From contig DGMY01000027.1 in the NCBI GenBank assembly GCA_002388665.1, positions 21,388 through 85,387 of the forward strand: a DNA stretch of 64,000 nt, in the 5' to 3' direction. Made by a program: the position numbers and the translations under genes. The DNA is from Opitutia bacterium UBA4506. Its GTDB lineage: Bacteria; Verrucomicrobiota; Verrucomicrobiia; Opitutales; Puniceicoccaceae. Positions 9,230 through 17,552 of this stretch are shown here, in pieces. Every line of letters begins with the position of its first letter. The stretch's first letter is position 1. The notes below the pieces were generated by a model. That model made no database searches. It was not told the origin of the DNA and was given only the letters and a program-made list of their open reading frames with translations.

Positions 9230-10683
9230 CAATGGTCTCCTTTCGGGTTACGATTCTGCGGATGATCATGGTTATGAGGATCGGCCTGCGGCATGCTAAG
9301 CGCTTTCACTTCGGAGAAAGCGATCAATGGAAGGAATCGGAGGAAGAGAAGGAAGAGAACGGAGAAGACTCCAAATGTTCCAAAGAAGGTGAAGATGTCC
9401 ACGATCGTCGGGGAATAGTAACCCCATGAGCTCGGCAGGAAGTCATTCGCAAGCGACGATACCGTGATCACGAATCGCTCGAACCACATACCGACGTTCA
9501 CAAAGATCGAAATAATCCAAACGAGGCCGATGTTTCCACGGATCTTCTTGAACCAGAAGAGCTGTGGGCAGATCACGTTGCAGGAAATCATGATCCAATA
9601 CGCCCAGGCGTACTGGCCGAAGGCCCGGTTAATGAAGGCAAAACCTTCGTACGGGTTCGCACCGTACCAGGCGATGAAGAACTCCATCATGTAAGCGTAC
9701 CCGACCATACTACCGGTCGCCAAAACGATCTTACACATCGCATCGATGTGGTACTGATTCACCAAATCATGCAGGCCGTAGACCGCACGCAGTGGCAGAA
9801 TCAGGGTGAGCACCATTCCAAATCCGGAGAAAATTGCACCCGCAACAAAGTAAGGGGGGAAGATGGTAGTGTGCCACCCGGGGAGAACCGACGCCGCAAA
9901 GTCGAACGAAACGATGGTATGCACCGAAAGCACCAGTGGGGTCGAGATACCCGCCAGAAGCAGGTAAGCCATTTCGTAATTGTGCCAGTGACGGCTCGAA
10001 TTACGCCAACCCATGGCGAGTGTTCCGTAAAACACCCGGCGCCAAGCTGATTTTGCCCGGTCGCGGAGCGTTCCCAGGTCGGGAATCATCCCCATGTACC
10101 AGAACAGGACCGAAACCGTACCGTAGGTAGAGACCGCGAATACGTCCCATTCCAAAGGACTGCGGAAGTTTGGCCAAATCCAGTTAGAATTTGGAAGTGG
10201 GAAGAGCCACCAGGCGAACCAGACTCGACCGACGTGGAAAAGAGGGAAAATCCCCGCGCAAACCACCGCAAAGATGGTCATCGCCTCGGCAGTACGATTG
10301 ATCGAAGTCCGCCAGCGCTGCTTCAAAAGACAGAGAACCGCGGAAATCAGAGTACCCGCGTGACCGATACCGATCCAGAAAACGAAATTGACGATCGCCC
10401 AACCCCAATTGACAGGATTGGCCAAGCCCCAGACCCCTACCCCGGCAGAAACCAGGTAGATCAGTCCCATGAGAGTGAAACTCGCCATGCCCCCGGCAAT
10501 GGCGAATGAGATCCACCACCAGGTTGGGGTCTTTCCTTCGACGATCCCACAAACCTTCTCGGTCACCCAGTTGTAACTGCGATCGTTGAGAACGAGGGGA
10601 CGCCGTGGCATATCGACGGGCTTCACCTTATCCAGGATGGCCGGTCGCGACGTGTTATCGGATGCTTCCGCTAAAGTTGGCAT
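9229..10683 (-). CDS. actC: Alternative complex III subunit ActC (NrfD/PsrC-like quinol-binding membrane subunit)
   Basis: This is a 484-residue protein with about ten membrane helices and a polar C-terminus rich in His, Asp and Asn. It matches the NrfD/PsrC superfamily: [19 protein letters not shown] near the start and [26 protein letters not shown] in the first helices are typical of ActC. It provides the quinol oxidation site next to the ActB iron-sulfur clusters. It lies 31 bases after actB and shares one base with actD. The C-terminal tail is short but His-containing, like the much longer tail of ActB. Confidence 0.9.
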   Translation of the reverse strand: MPTLAEASDNTSRPAILDKVKPVDMPRRPLVLNDRSYNWVTEKVCGIVEGKTPTWWWISFAIAGGMASFTLMGLIYLVSAGVGVWGLANPVNWGWAIVNFVFWIGIGHAGTLISAVLCLLKQRWRTSINRTAEAMTIFAVVCAGIFPLFHVGRVWFAWWLFPLPNSNWIWPNFRSPLEWDVFAVSTYGTVSVLFWYMGMIPDLGTLRDRAKSAWRRVFYGTLAMGWRNSSRHWHNYEMAYLLLAGISTPLVLSVHTIVSFDFAASVLPGWHTTIFPPYFVAGAIFSGFGMVLTLILPLRAVYGLHDLVNQYHIDAMCKIVLATGSMVGYAYMMEFFIAWYGANPYEGFAFINRAFGQYAWAYWIMISCNVICPQLFWFKKIRGNIGLVWIISIFVNVGMWFERFVITVSSLANDFLPSSWGYYSPTIVDIFTFFGTFGVFSVLFLLFLRFLPLIAFSEVKALSMPQADPHNHDHPQNRNPKGDH

Positions 10684-10714
10684 GTCAGGTCAAAAAATAC
10701 TCTTCCGTTGTGTG

Positions 10715-13700
10715 TCAATGGGCGTGCGAATCACCGTGTGCGTTATGCTCTGAGTGATCACCGGCATGAGAGTCGTGCCCCGTGTCTCCGTGTCCGTCCT
10801 TGTGAGAACCGTCGTCGTGTCCCCCGCCGCTGTGATCATCTCCGTGTCCGGAACCGTGACCGTAGCGCTCTTCGTAGTCCATACGACCGAAGGGTTGCTC
10901 GTAGCGATACTTCTTGGGCATCGACGGATTCGGGTTGCGAAGCTTGGCGAGATAGGTCGTCCGTGGGCGGGTGTTGAGATATCCCAGAACAGCGTAGTCG
11001 CGGTCCGACTTCTTCCACTGGGATACTTCCGAATTCTCGTCGGAAACATCTCCGAATGAAATCGCATCGGCAGCACAAACCTGCTGACAAGCGACTTTAA
11101 TCGTGCCGTCAGGAACTTTAATATCGCCGGAATCCCGGGCCTTCACCTTCTGGTTGATCTTGGCCTCTTCGATCCGCTGCACGCAGTAGGTACATTTTTC
11201 CATGACCCCGCGCATCCGAACCGTTACATCCGGATTCTTCTGCATCTTGATCGGTTTGGCCGGACCCGATGGTCCGAGAGGACCTTCGTAGAAATGGCCG
11301 TCCGACCGTTTGTTCCAATCGAAAAAGTTGAACCGGCGAACCTTATACGGGCAATTGTTCGCACAATAGCGGGTACCGACGCAGCGGTTGTAGGCCATAA
11401 CGTTCAAGCCTTGCTCGTCATGAACCGTCGCGTTGACCGGGCAAACCGTCTCACAGGGAGCCAATTCACAATGAGTACACGCCATGCCCTGGAAGGACAC
11501 CTGCACTTCTTCCGGAATACCGGTGTCGTCTTCTTCGCGCGAAGCAAAGTAGCGATCCAAGCGGAGCCAGTGCATTTCCCGGCCGCGGAGGACCTGGTCT
11601 TTCCCGACAATCGGAATGTTGTTTTCACTCTGACAGGCGACCACGCAGGAGTTACACCCCGTGCACAGGTTCAAGTCGATTGCCATCCCCCACTGCTGCG
11701 GAGCGGTGAAATCAGGAGTCTTGTAGAGAGAGCCACCGATTGGAATATCGGTCACCTTCTGCTGCAAAGGCATGTCCTTCGCATTGCCGTATACTGGCGG
11801 AGAGTGTGACTCCATCCCCATCTTCGCGACGAAATCCGGGCTTTCCGAATACTCTTCAGCCGTTCCCTCGCGGAGGATCGCACGCCCTTCCATTGACCAG
11901 TGCTCCTGGGTATTGGCGAGCGGGTAGACGTCATCCGTCAACTCAATCGTCGCCCCGGTAGTCGACCAGCGGTTGTTCGCGGTCATGGCCGGATAGGCGT
12001 CAAATCCTACCCCCTGCCCTACGGGTCCACAAATATCGCGTCCAAAACCGACGGGTACCACAACCGTGTAATTCGCCAGGCCGGGAAGAACATGGATCGG
12101 ACCGCGCAATGTGGTTCCGTTGACCGTAAGTTCTGCAACCAACGCCTGCTCGCGGCCGCGTTTGAACTGGGCACTGTTGCGTTGAAGCTGGCCCGTTTCG
12201 GTCATCACGTTTTCGCTTTGGAAAATCTGATACCCGGTTTCCTTTTGAAGTTCCTTGGCCAGACGAGGGCTGATCAGGATCGCGTTGTCCCAGGTCAACT
12301 TCGTCATGGAGTCAGGACACTCCATCATCCAGCCGTTATTGGCGAAACGACCGTCGTAGGTGTGGTAACTCGGAGTGAAGAGGACCTCTAGATTCTTCGC
12401 GGAGATTACGCCTGCGGCCGGGGCCGGGTTCGCGTTGATCGCGGAGACCACTTTGGCACCCGCTGCGGAAGGCTTTACCTGATCGTACCCACTTTCAGGA
12501 AGAATCCCAACAGCGAGGAAGGTGTTGAAGCCAGCGCCACCGTTGCCGGATCGTTCCGCGTAGGTTTGCTGTACGATGGCATAGGGGTCCGTCTCCTTCT
12601 GCCCACAGAGGGTAGCGAGGATCTCCAGCTCGCTGAACGAGTCCATCAACGGCTCGATCATGGGCTGCACCGGAACGAGCGTGCCGTCCATAGTTTCCCC
12701 ATCACCCCAGGTTTCGAGGTAATGTGGAAGCAGGATGTTGGTTCCCGCCGAGGCCGAAGTCTCGTCGTTCCAATAGCCAAAACGAATGATCTCACCCGCT
12801 TGCTGCTGCAACAGCGGCCAATCGAGATCGGCCGGGGCATTGAACACGGGGTTTCCACCCAAGATGAAGAGCTTATCCACCGCGCCTGCCTTCAGTTCCA
12901 CCGCAAGATCGCTGATCGAGACGGCTGACGAAGAAGGAATCTTCAAGTAGCTCTGAGTGGTTCCGGGCGCACCCAGAAGCTCATTGATGAAGTAAGCGAT
13001 CCACTGGACCCGATCTTCCGCACCCGGAGAAACCGCGAGAACGGAATGCCCCTTGTGCTCATTCAAGTCTTTTGCACAGGCGGCAACCCAATCGAGAGGA
13101 ATAGACTCATCAACCGGCATACCCCGGACCAAACCGGAAATATCGCCGTTCCCGGTCGCGCCGAGTCGGAGTAGCTCCTGGGCCAAGGCGATCAAAAATG
13201 CTTCCTGCTGGGCAGAGGACAACCGCAGGCGGTGATCCGCAGCGGCACCCGTGAGCGTGAAATCACCTTCTACCACGTAGAGGCGGTTCATCTGATTGGC
13301 CTGCTTCGAGTTCTCGACCTTTCGCGCCCGGCTGAATGCGCGGGTGTACTCGGTCGATCCGGGATCCTTCCCGAGGAAGTCACTGCCTACCGACAAGACC
13401 CGACTCGATTTGGAAAAATCGTTGATCGCACGGACTGGTTGGCCCCAGTACGTTTCCGCAGCACGGTCAGCAGCCGAATAGTCGATGGGCTCATACTCGG
13501 CCCAAATTGCCTGCGGGTACTTCTTCTTCAGCGCGGCAACCAGCTTGCGACGACTGGGAGAAGTGCTCTTCTCGGCGAGAAAGGCAAAGCCCGCTCCCTT
13601 GGTGGAAGCCAACTGCCCCGACCATTCGGAGAAAAGATCGAGAACCGCCGCACGATCGAGAGTCTTCGACCCCCGAACATTGCGCTTCGCCCGCGAAGGA

Positions 13701-14149
13701 TCGTAGAGATCCAAGACGCTGGCTTGCGTATAAATATCGGTCGCGCCGCCGCCGGCCAAGTAGCTCGAGTTTCCTTCGATCTTAGTGGGACGGGCCTCGT
13801 GCGTTTCCACCACCACAGGTACATTTTCCCATGCGGTTGGGCGGGAGGAGGAATAATACTGAGCAACCCCGGGAATGATATTCTCGGGCTGCTTCACGTA
13901 AGGCAAAATCTCGTGCTTCGGGCGTCGGCATCCGGTCAGTCCCACTCCGGCCAGACCGAACGAAGCGGCCATGATCTTCATGAAGTGACGACGGTTGACT
14001 CCTTGAATCTCCGATGCTCCCTGCGGAAACTCCCGCTCGGCCCATTCACGGAATGCCGGTGTTTCGGCGAGATCGTCGAGGCTCTTCCAGTAACGTGAGC
14101 CAGCTTTGCCCTCAAGGGCTTTGAATTCGTTATTCATCTGCTGCTTCAT
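10715..14149 (-). CDS. actB: Alternative complex III subunit ActB (molybdopterin-like domain fused to iron-sulfur domain) with His-rich tail
   Basis: This is a 1144-residue periplasmic subunit. A twin-arginine-type signal (RRHFMK, residues 53-58) precedes a hydrophobic stretch ending LTGC. A large molybdopterin-oxidoreductase-like domain that in ActB holds no molybdenum follows, then a ferredoxin-like domain. That domain shows four cysteine groups: CTGCNSCVVAC, CTHCELAPCETVCP, CVGTRYCANNCP, and CTYC with CQQVC. They suit three or four Fe-S clusters. The last 48 residues (1097-1144) hold 13 His and 9 Asp. The start at 14149 gives an ATGA overlap with actA; a second ATG at 14158 is possible. 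It relays electrons from quinol to ActA/ActE. Confidence 0.92.
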   Translation of the reverse strand: MKQQMNNEFKALEGKAGSRYWKSLDDLAETPAFREWAEREFPQGASEIQGVNRRHFMKIMAASFGLAGVGLTGCRRPKHEILPYVKQPENIIPGVAQYYSSSRPTAWENVPVVVETHEARPTKIEGNSSYLAGGGATDIYTQASVLDLYDPSRAKRNVRGSKTLDRAAVLDLFSEWSGQLASTKGAGFAFLAEKSTSPSRRKLVAALKKKYPQAIWAEYEPIDYSAADRAAETYWGQPVRAINDFSKSSRVLSVGSDFLGKDPGSTEYTRAFSRARKVENSKQANQMNRLYVVEGDFTLTGAAADHRLRLSSAQQEAFLIALAQELLRLGATGNGDISGLVRGMPVDESIPLDWVAACAKDLNEHKGHSVLAVSPGAEDRVQWIAYFINELLGAPGTTQSYLKIPSSSAVSISDLAVELKAGAVDKLFILGGNPVFNAPADLDWPLLQQQAGEIIRFGYWNDETSASAGTNILLPHYLETWGDGETMDGTLVPVQPMIEPLMDSFSELEILATLCGQKETDPYAIVQQTYAERSGNGGAGFNTFLAVGILPESGYDQVKPSAAGAKVVSAINANPAPAAGVISAKNLEVLFTPSYHTYDGRFANNGWMMECPDSMTKLTWDNAILISPRLAKELQKETGYQIFQSENVMTETGQLQRNSAQFKRGREQALVAELTVNGTTLRGPIHVLPGLANYTVVVPVGFGRDICGPVGQGVGFDAYPAMTANNRWSTTGATIELTDDVYPLANTQEHWSMEGRAILREGTAEEYSESPDFVAKMGMESHSPPVYGNAKDMPLQQKVTDIPIGGSLYKTPDFTAPQQWGMAIDLNLCTGCNSCVVACQSENNIPIVGKDQVLRGREMHWLRLDRYFASREEDDTGIPEEVQVSFQGMACTHCELAPCETVCPVNATVHDEQGLNVMAYNRCVGTRYCANNCPYKVRRFNFFDWNKRSDGHFYEGPLGPSGPAKPIKMQKNPDVTVRMRGVMEKCTYCVQRIEEAKINQKVKARDSGDIKVPDGTIKVACQQVCAADAISFGDVSDENSEVSQWKKSDRDYAVLGYLNTRPRTTYLAKLRNPNPSMPKKYRYEQPFGRMDYEERYGHGSGHGDDHSGGGHDDGSHKDGHGDTGHDSHAGDHSEHNAHGDSHAH

Positions 14150-14799
14150 CGGTGGCATCCAGAGCAGGACTCCGGTGGGTTGACTTTCCAGTGCTGAACG
14201 AGTTCTTCACCCATCTCTAGCTGAGCCTTTTTCGACTCGGGCTTCCAGGTGAGATCGTAAACTTTGTCCAGTGGGCGAATGTGCTCCTCAGGGTTGCGGT
14301 GGCAATCCAAGCAAAATGCCATCGAAAATGATTTCTCGTGAGAGACCGTTTCCATCTCATCAATCTGCCCGTGACACTCCACGCAACTGATCCCCCGGTT
14401 CACGTGAACCGAGTGGTTGAAGAAGACGTAGTCAGGTGTCTTGTGGACACGGACCCACGGAATCGGCTCCCCTGTTGCGTAACTATCCCGAACCGGCTGC
14501 AGGGCGGGAGAGTCGGTCTGCACCATGGAGTGACAGGCCATACAGGTGTTGGTCGCCGGGACATTGGAATGCTCCGAACGGTCCACGAACGTGTGACAGT
14601 AGCGACAATCCAAGCCGACTTGGCTGACATGAATGTCGTGACTGAACGCGACGGGCTGCACCGGTTCATATCCAACACGCGCCCACTTCGGCGTCATGTA
14701 ATAAGTAATACCGGCGATCACTCCGCCCACCACCAGAAGAAGACATCCGATGATTCGCAGAGGGGCGCGGTTAACCCAGGAAGGAAAAACGTTGGCCAT
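14146..14799 (-). CDS. actA: Alternative complex III subunit ActA (pentaheme cytochrome c)
   Basis: This is a 217-residue protein anchored by one N-terminal helix (about 13-33) with five CxxCH heme sites: Cys65-His69, Cys86-His90, Cys139-His143, Cys163-His167 and Cys212-His216. Five sites are what ActA of alternative complex III carries. FSHDIHVSQVGLDCRYCH is a typical family stretch. It is the first gene of a run of ten genes on the minus strand, so the operon promoter should lie upstream in 14800-15238. The final heme motif ends one residue before the C-terminus. Confidence 0.92.
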   Translation of the reverse strand: MANVFPSWVNRAPLRIIGCLLLVVGGVIAGITYYMTPKWARVGYEPVQPVAFSHDIHVSQVGLDCRYCHTFVDRSEHSNVPATNTCMACHSMVQTDSPALQPVRDSYATGEPIPWVRVHKTPDYVFFNHSVHVNRGISCVECHGQIDEMETVSHEKSFSMAFCLDCHRNPEEHIRPLDKVYDLTWKPESKKAQLEMGEELVQHWKVNPPESCSGCHR

Positions 14800-15238
14800 G
14801 AGGTACTTTTAAGTTTCTCCCTCCGAACGCTCTACGCGACGTGGCGCAGGGCGGAAATAAGGGTTCGCGACAGGCTTCGACACTGAACCATTCTCTGGCC
14901 TTGCCGAAGCCCCTGTGCGGGCGAAGAGCATGACGACGCCAAATCCGGCTGCCAAGCGTCCTAGAAAGGATGACCGTTTCAAATCTCGGAGATCTCAGGT
15001 GGTTGAAATATAAGTGCGAAAGCCCCCCAAAAGAGTTGGGAGGCACCAAAAACTTCGCAAAACTTAGTCTCCCGCTTTCAGCACGCGCAACCCTTTTGTT
15101 CAAAGTTTTCTGAAAAAACTTGCGGATGAGACCTAATCTCAATATCAAGTGGCGGGATGATCTTTCGTTTGCTCCTGAATTGATCTCTCCTTCTACGAAA
15201 TTCCCGGCTCTCACCGGTCGCGGGAAACGCGTTTTGGG
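14800..15238. other. Intergenic region holding the presumed act-cco operon promoter
   Basis: These 439 bases lie between imuB and actA, both on the minus strand. I found no convincing gene: open frames here lack family resemblance and good starts. The region should hold the promoter of the ten-gene respiratory operon and the end of the imuB transcript. A TGAGA-N5-TCTCA dyad lies at 15127-15141 and an AT-rich stretch (TTATATTT on the minus strand) near 15008-15015. Neither is strong enough to call a promoter. Confidence 0.4.
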
Positions 15239-16699
15239 TCAGTCGTAGACGCCCTCCCACAACCAATGCCCGGCCGGAAAACGGACAATCCGGCAATAAG
15301 TATTTCGCCCGCTCTGGACATCCCACTCTTCCCGCGACCACCGAGCCTTGGCATCCCACCAATCACCGGAAATCCGCCAAGGGCCGCGGACCGCGTGCAG
15401 CGTATAGGAGCGCCTTCCCCAGGAAAGCCGGACGGGGAGTCCCCCTTCGCACCACACCTGGACCGGGCGCGGAGGGCGGAAGCGCCTCAGGGAGGGTCCC
15501 ATTTCCCGCCGGTAGAGGCTGTCCTCTTCCTCCACTCGGAATTGAAAGGTTGGTGGTTCGAGCCGATAGACGTCCGGGTGATGGCTCGTCCCCCTGACCG
15601 GCATACCCACCTTTTCCTCACCGAGAAATCCCTGCACCCGACCCAACGTTTCTTGAAAGCGAAAGGGATTCGCACCGGAGATTTCAAAAAAATCGCGCTG
15701 CCGGGGCAAGGGGTCACCTGGCTCGGCCTCCAAACCGATCCAACGCAATGGTGAATCGGTCCGGACTCCCGAGAGATAGCTCTCAATCATGGCAAACAGA
15801 GGGGCCACGCGAGCCGTCGCTTCGGGGAGCGTAAATCCATGCCCTCCTCTCGCTTTCTCTTCTGTCCGCCAAGACAACTCCAACGAGCGGGCCACACGGC
15901 CTGCGGCCTCCAGTGCGGCACAGACTTCCTCCAGGAGCCGCCGAATCACAAACAATGCCTGCTCCAAAGTTTCGAGCCCCTGATCCATCTCCATTTCGCT
16001 CTGAAAGACCGGATCTCCGACCACCCTCTTCAGCAACCGCGATCGCCTTCCTTTCATCGCCTCCCACAGAGCCACTCCCTCCGGCCCGAGGCGTCGTCCG
16101 ATGTCCTCTTTCTCCAAGCGCACAAACGCCAGCAGATCATTCATCCCCCATTCTTTGAGGCTTCGACGTATCTCTGCCGGTAGGGGAACTTTGCTCGGGG
16201 CAAGCCCTCCAAAGAGCTCTTCATCCGTCTCCGCCCGCGTCACTATCGAGGCCCCCCATGATGCCCAGTACGCCCGCTCCGGGGTATTGGAGATTCCCAC
16301 ACTCACCGGCATCGCCGATTGCCCGGCCCGTTCCACGAGAGTCGCCGCAGTGGCGGAGAGATCCCTCACCCCCTCCAAATCAACAGTCACCCACCCGGGC
16401 TTCGTCACCTCGACGCAGGGAGCCAACCCAAACCCCAGAGCAACGAGCCAGCGCATCGCCGATTGCTCGGCCCTCTCATCCTTCTCCACTATCGAGAGAG
16501 AGCCGCAGCGGGCCAGAGCTCTCGTAGTCGACATTCCCGGCGAGATCCCCTGGGCACGAGCGGCCTGGTCGATACATTCGAGGACCGAACCTTTCTCACC
16601 GCTCACAGCCAATGCACGCGGGGCCGGTGGCAAGGGCTTCTCCATTCGCCTCAACACAGCGGCCAACGGAAAATCCGGGATGCGGATCGCAGCAAACAC
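15239..16699 (-). CDS. imuB: ImuB-like Y-family polymerase homologue (catalytically inactive)
   Basis: This is a 486-residue protein of the ImuB group, which resembles DNA polymerase IV but lacks the catalytic acidic residues. The palm opening reads FAAIRIPDFPLAAV instead of the active DxDxF-type motif, and WVTVDLEGV replaces the DE pair. The middle carries a helix-hairpin-helix-like segment (about 180-215), followed by a little-finger-like region. With ImuA and DnaE2 it forms the damage-inducible mutasome used in many bacteria in place of UmuDC. Here it follows imuA by six bases, but no dnaE2 follows: the next gene downstream is actA. The DnaE2 partner must be elsewhere, or the module is reduced. 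Confidence 0.82.
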   Translation of the reverse strand: MFAAIRIPDFPLAAVLRRMEKPLPPAPRALAVSGEKGSVLECIDQAARAQGISPGMSTTRALARCGSLSIVEKDERAEQSAMRWLVALGFGLAPCVEVTKPGWVTVDLEGVRDLSATAATLVERAGQSAMPVSVGISNTPERAYWASWGASIVTRAETDEELFGGLAPSKVPLPAEIRRSLKEWGMNDLLAFVRLEKEDIGRRLGPEGVALWEAMKGRRSRLLKRVVGDPVFQSEMEMDQGLETLEQALFVIRRLLEEVCAALEAAGRVARSLELSWRTEEKARGGHGFTLPEATARVAPLFAMIESYLSGVRTDSPLRWIGLEAEPGDPLPRQRDFFEISGANPFRFQETLGRVQGFLGEEKVGMPVRGTSHHPDVYRLEPPTFQFRVEEEDSLYRREMGPSLRRFRPPRPVQVWCEGGLPVRLSWGRRSYTLHAVRGPWRISGDWWDAKARWSREEWDVQSGRNTYCRIVRFPAGHWLWEGVYD

Positions 16700-16705
16700 C
16701 GTGGA

Positions 16706-17374
16706 CTACCCCGTCCCCTCGCTTCGTTCACTCGCCCCGGAGCTGTCCGCAGGAGTCAGCGAAACCCCGGACTGCAACTCCCCCCGCGGAGTCGTAAAAC
16801 AATCGGGGAACTCCCAATTGACCCCCACTGTCCAGCGCCGGCCCGCGGCCGGAATCGTCACCGCGGGGGTCCCCAGGATCAGGCAAGCCCCTTTGCGGTT
16901 GGCCAGCCTCTGCAAGCGGTACCAGCGACTCAAGGGCTGCCTCCTCCAATCGTTCTCCTCCAAGAGGACACCATCCAGACAAACGAAAGGAAAATTCTCA
17001 TCGCGCAGGACCGCGTCGGCCACCTGCAAGGCAGCCGGAAGTCCCCCTCCCCTCGCCCAGACAAGGTGCTGGGGGGCCTGCGCGAACGCCGTCACCGGAT
17101 CGAGGCAATCCGAGGGATCGATCCACACCATCCGGATCCGCCGCCGCCGAGTCTCCTCCACCAAGCGCAGGAACACCTCCAAACTCCCCGAGACCCGCCC
17201 CGGAGAAGCGATCACCTGATGCAGCCCCGCGAGCTCCACGGCCCCAGCAGCCCAGTCTCCCAAACTCTCCGCATCGACACGCCCCCGCAGCCCCGCCTCC
17301 TGTGTGAAAGCCGAAGGAAATCGCGTACGCACTTCACGACAAATTTGGTCAAAAGGCTGAGACGGTGGGCGCAT
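16706..17374 (-). CDS. imuA: ImuA-like RecA-fold protein
   Basis: This is a 222-residue protein immediately upstream of imuB. GLHQVIASPGRVSGSLEVFLRLVEET, IRMVWIDPSDCLDP and ACLILGTP fit the degenerate RecA/SulA-like ImuA family, in which the P-loop is eroded. ImuA modulates RecA and supports the ImuB-DnaE2 mutasome. Family placement rests on fold-like pattern and on adjacency to imuB rather than on one decisive motif. Upstream (17375-17552) I looked for a LexA-type operator of the TGTTC-N4-GAACA form and did not find one. The C-terminal 20 residues are Ser/Gly-rich and probably disordered. Confidence 0.72.
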   Translation of the reverse strand: MRPPSQPFDQICREVRTRFPSAFTQEAGLRGRVDAESLGDWAAGAVELAGLHQVIASPGRVSGSLEVFLRLVEETRRRRIRMVWIDPSDCLDPVTAFAQAPQHLVWARGGGLPAALQVADAVLRDENFPFVCLDGVLLEENDWRRQPLSRWYRLQRLANRKGACLILGTPAVTIPAAGRRWTVGVNWEFPDCFTTPRGELQSGVSLTPADSSGASERSEGTG

Positions 17375-17552
17375 TTCCTGATAGTGATCTTTTGTTCACC
17401 TTCAAGACAAGCCCGAACCTCATCTTTCCCCTCGATTCTTTCGGCCCACGCTCTCGGTCGCATCGAGGTCTACCCTCCTGTCGAAGGAGCACCCGTACCC
17501 TCTCGGAGGAATTTCGCGGAACAGAGAAATGCCGAGTCAACGCCGTGAGGCC

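Noticed and set aside
13232..14098. 288-codon open frame antisense to actB
   Set aside because: No motif or start context; ActB on the other strand is fully supported.
14771..15214. 147-codon minus-strand frame overlapping the actA start
   Set aside because: It is out of frame with actA, has no family resemblance and would overlap the operon promoter region.
16319..17548. Long plus-strand open frames antisense to imuB and imuA
   Set aside because: They are rich in Pro, Arg and Ser with no domain pattern. The sense frames fit ImuB and ImuA with proper spacing.
17375..17552. LexA operator upstream of imuA
   Set aside because: A GTGA-N8-TCAC-like sequence is present near 17386-17401 but does not match TGTTC-N4-GAACA or another LexA consensus I know.
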